Origin: Lachnoclostridium sp. UBA1308
GTDB taxonomy: Bacteria; Bacillota; Clostridia; Lachnospirales; Lachnospiraceae
Direction of reading: 5' to 3'
Assembly: GCA_002307215.1 (NCBI GenBank)
Contig: DBTU01000057.1
Location: forward strand, 1-5,328
DNA length: 5,328 bases
Shown here piece after piece: positions 5,309 to 5,328 of the stretch. Below the pieces are notes generated by a model, which was not told where the DNA came from, searched no databases, and saw nothing but the letters and a program-made list of their open reading frames with translations. The first letter of the stretch is position 1; each line of letters starts with the position of its first letter. The translations under genes and the position numbers were made by a program.

Positions 5309-5328
5309 GCTCCCATGTGCCGCCTTCG

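Noticed and set aside
5210..5328. 38-codon open frame on the minus strand entering from the window edge and ending at a TGA near 5212
   Set aside because: It runs through both arms of the hairpins, its composition is not protein-like (short, Cys-rich, no family pattern), and two other frames stop within a dozen codons. It could be the tail of an upstream gene, but there is too little to support that.
1..5328. CRISPR array, tRNA, rRNA or replication origin
   Set aside because: No regularly spaced direct repeats, no cloverleaf or rRNA segments and no DnaA-box clusters were seen.

Overview
The window looks like a low-GC Gram-positive genome, most likely a clostridial (Lachnospiraceae-like) bacterium. 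The reasons are its AT-rich intergenic DNA, strong AGGAGG/GGAGG ribosome binding sites, intrinsic terminators with T-runs, and the gene families present. The taxon is an inference. Every gene I can support is on the minus strand, so the biological reading order runs from high to low coordinates.

Layout in transcription order. (1) 5328-5139: a gene-free stretch with densely nested inverted repeats, probably the structured 5' leader of the following operon, or a dispersed repeat. (2) 5138-2728: a two-gene sucrose unit, sucrose phosphorylase (GH13 subfamily 18) followed 38 nt later by a PfkB-family fructokinase, closed by an intrinsic terminator at 2637-2675. Together they turn sucrose + phosphate into glucose-1-phosphate + fructose, and fructose into fructose-6-phosphate, spending one ATP per sucrose in total. 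No transporter or regulator gene lies in the window. (3) 2592-2046: decayed DNA holding the C-terminal half of a Cof-type HAD phosphatase without its start, and a 19-codon ORF with a good ribosome binding site. (4) 2045-1679: an intergenic stretch whose gene-proximal half is a leader-like arrangement (17-codon uORF, nested stems, a 10-bp hairpin, a Shine-Dalgarno-masking stem) in front of (5) a GNAT acetyltransferase at 1678-1148, ended by a terminator at 1077-1118. (6) 1019-1: a near-complete IS1595-family insertion sequence with an intact transposase and 23-bp inverted repeats. Its outer left boundary coincides with, or lies just beyond, the window edge.

The most interesting parts are the two leaders. 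The GNAT leader has the layout of ribosome-dependent attenuation or translational control: the last codons of the uORF form one arm of the main stem, competing stems exist downstream, and the start-site Shine-Dalgarno can itself be paired. The sucrose leader contains two 7-bp stems interleaved in 1-2-1'-2' order, which means either a pseudoknot or a two-state switch. Both are read from complementarity by eye; no folding, covariation or database search was possible.
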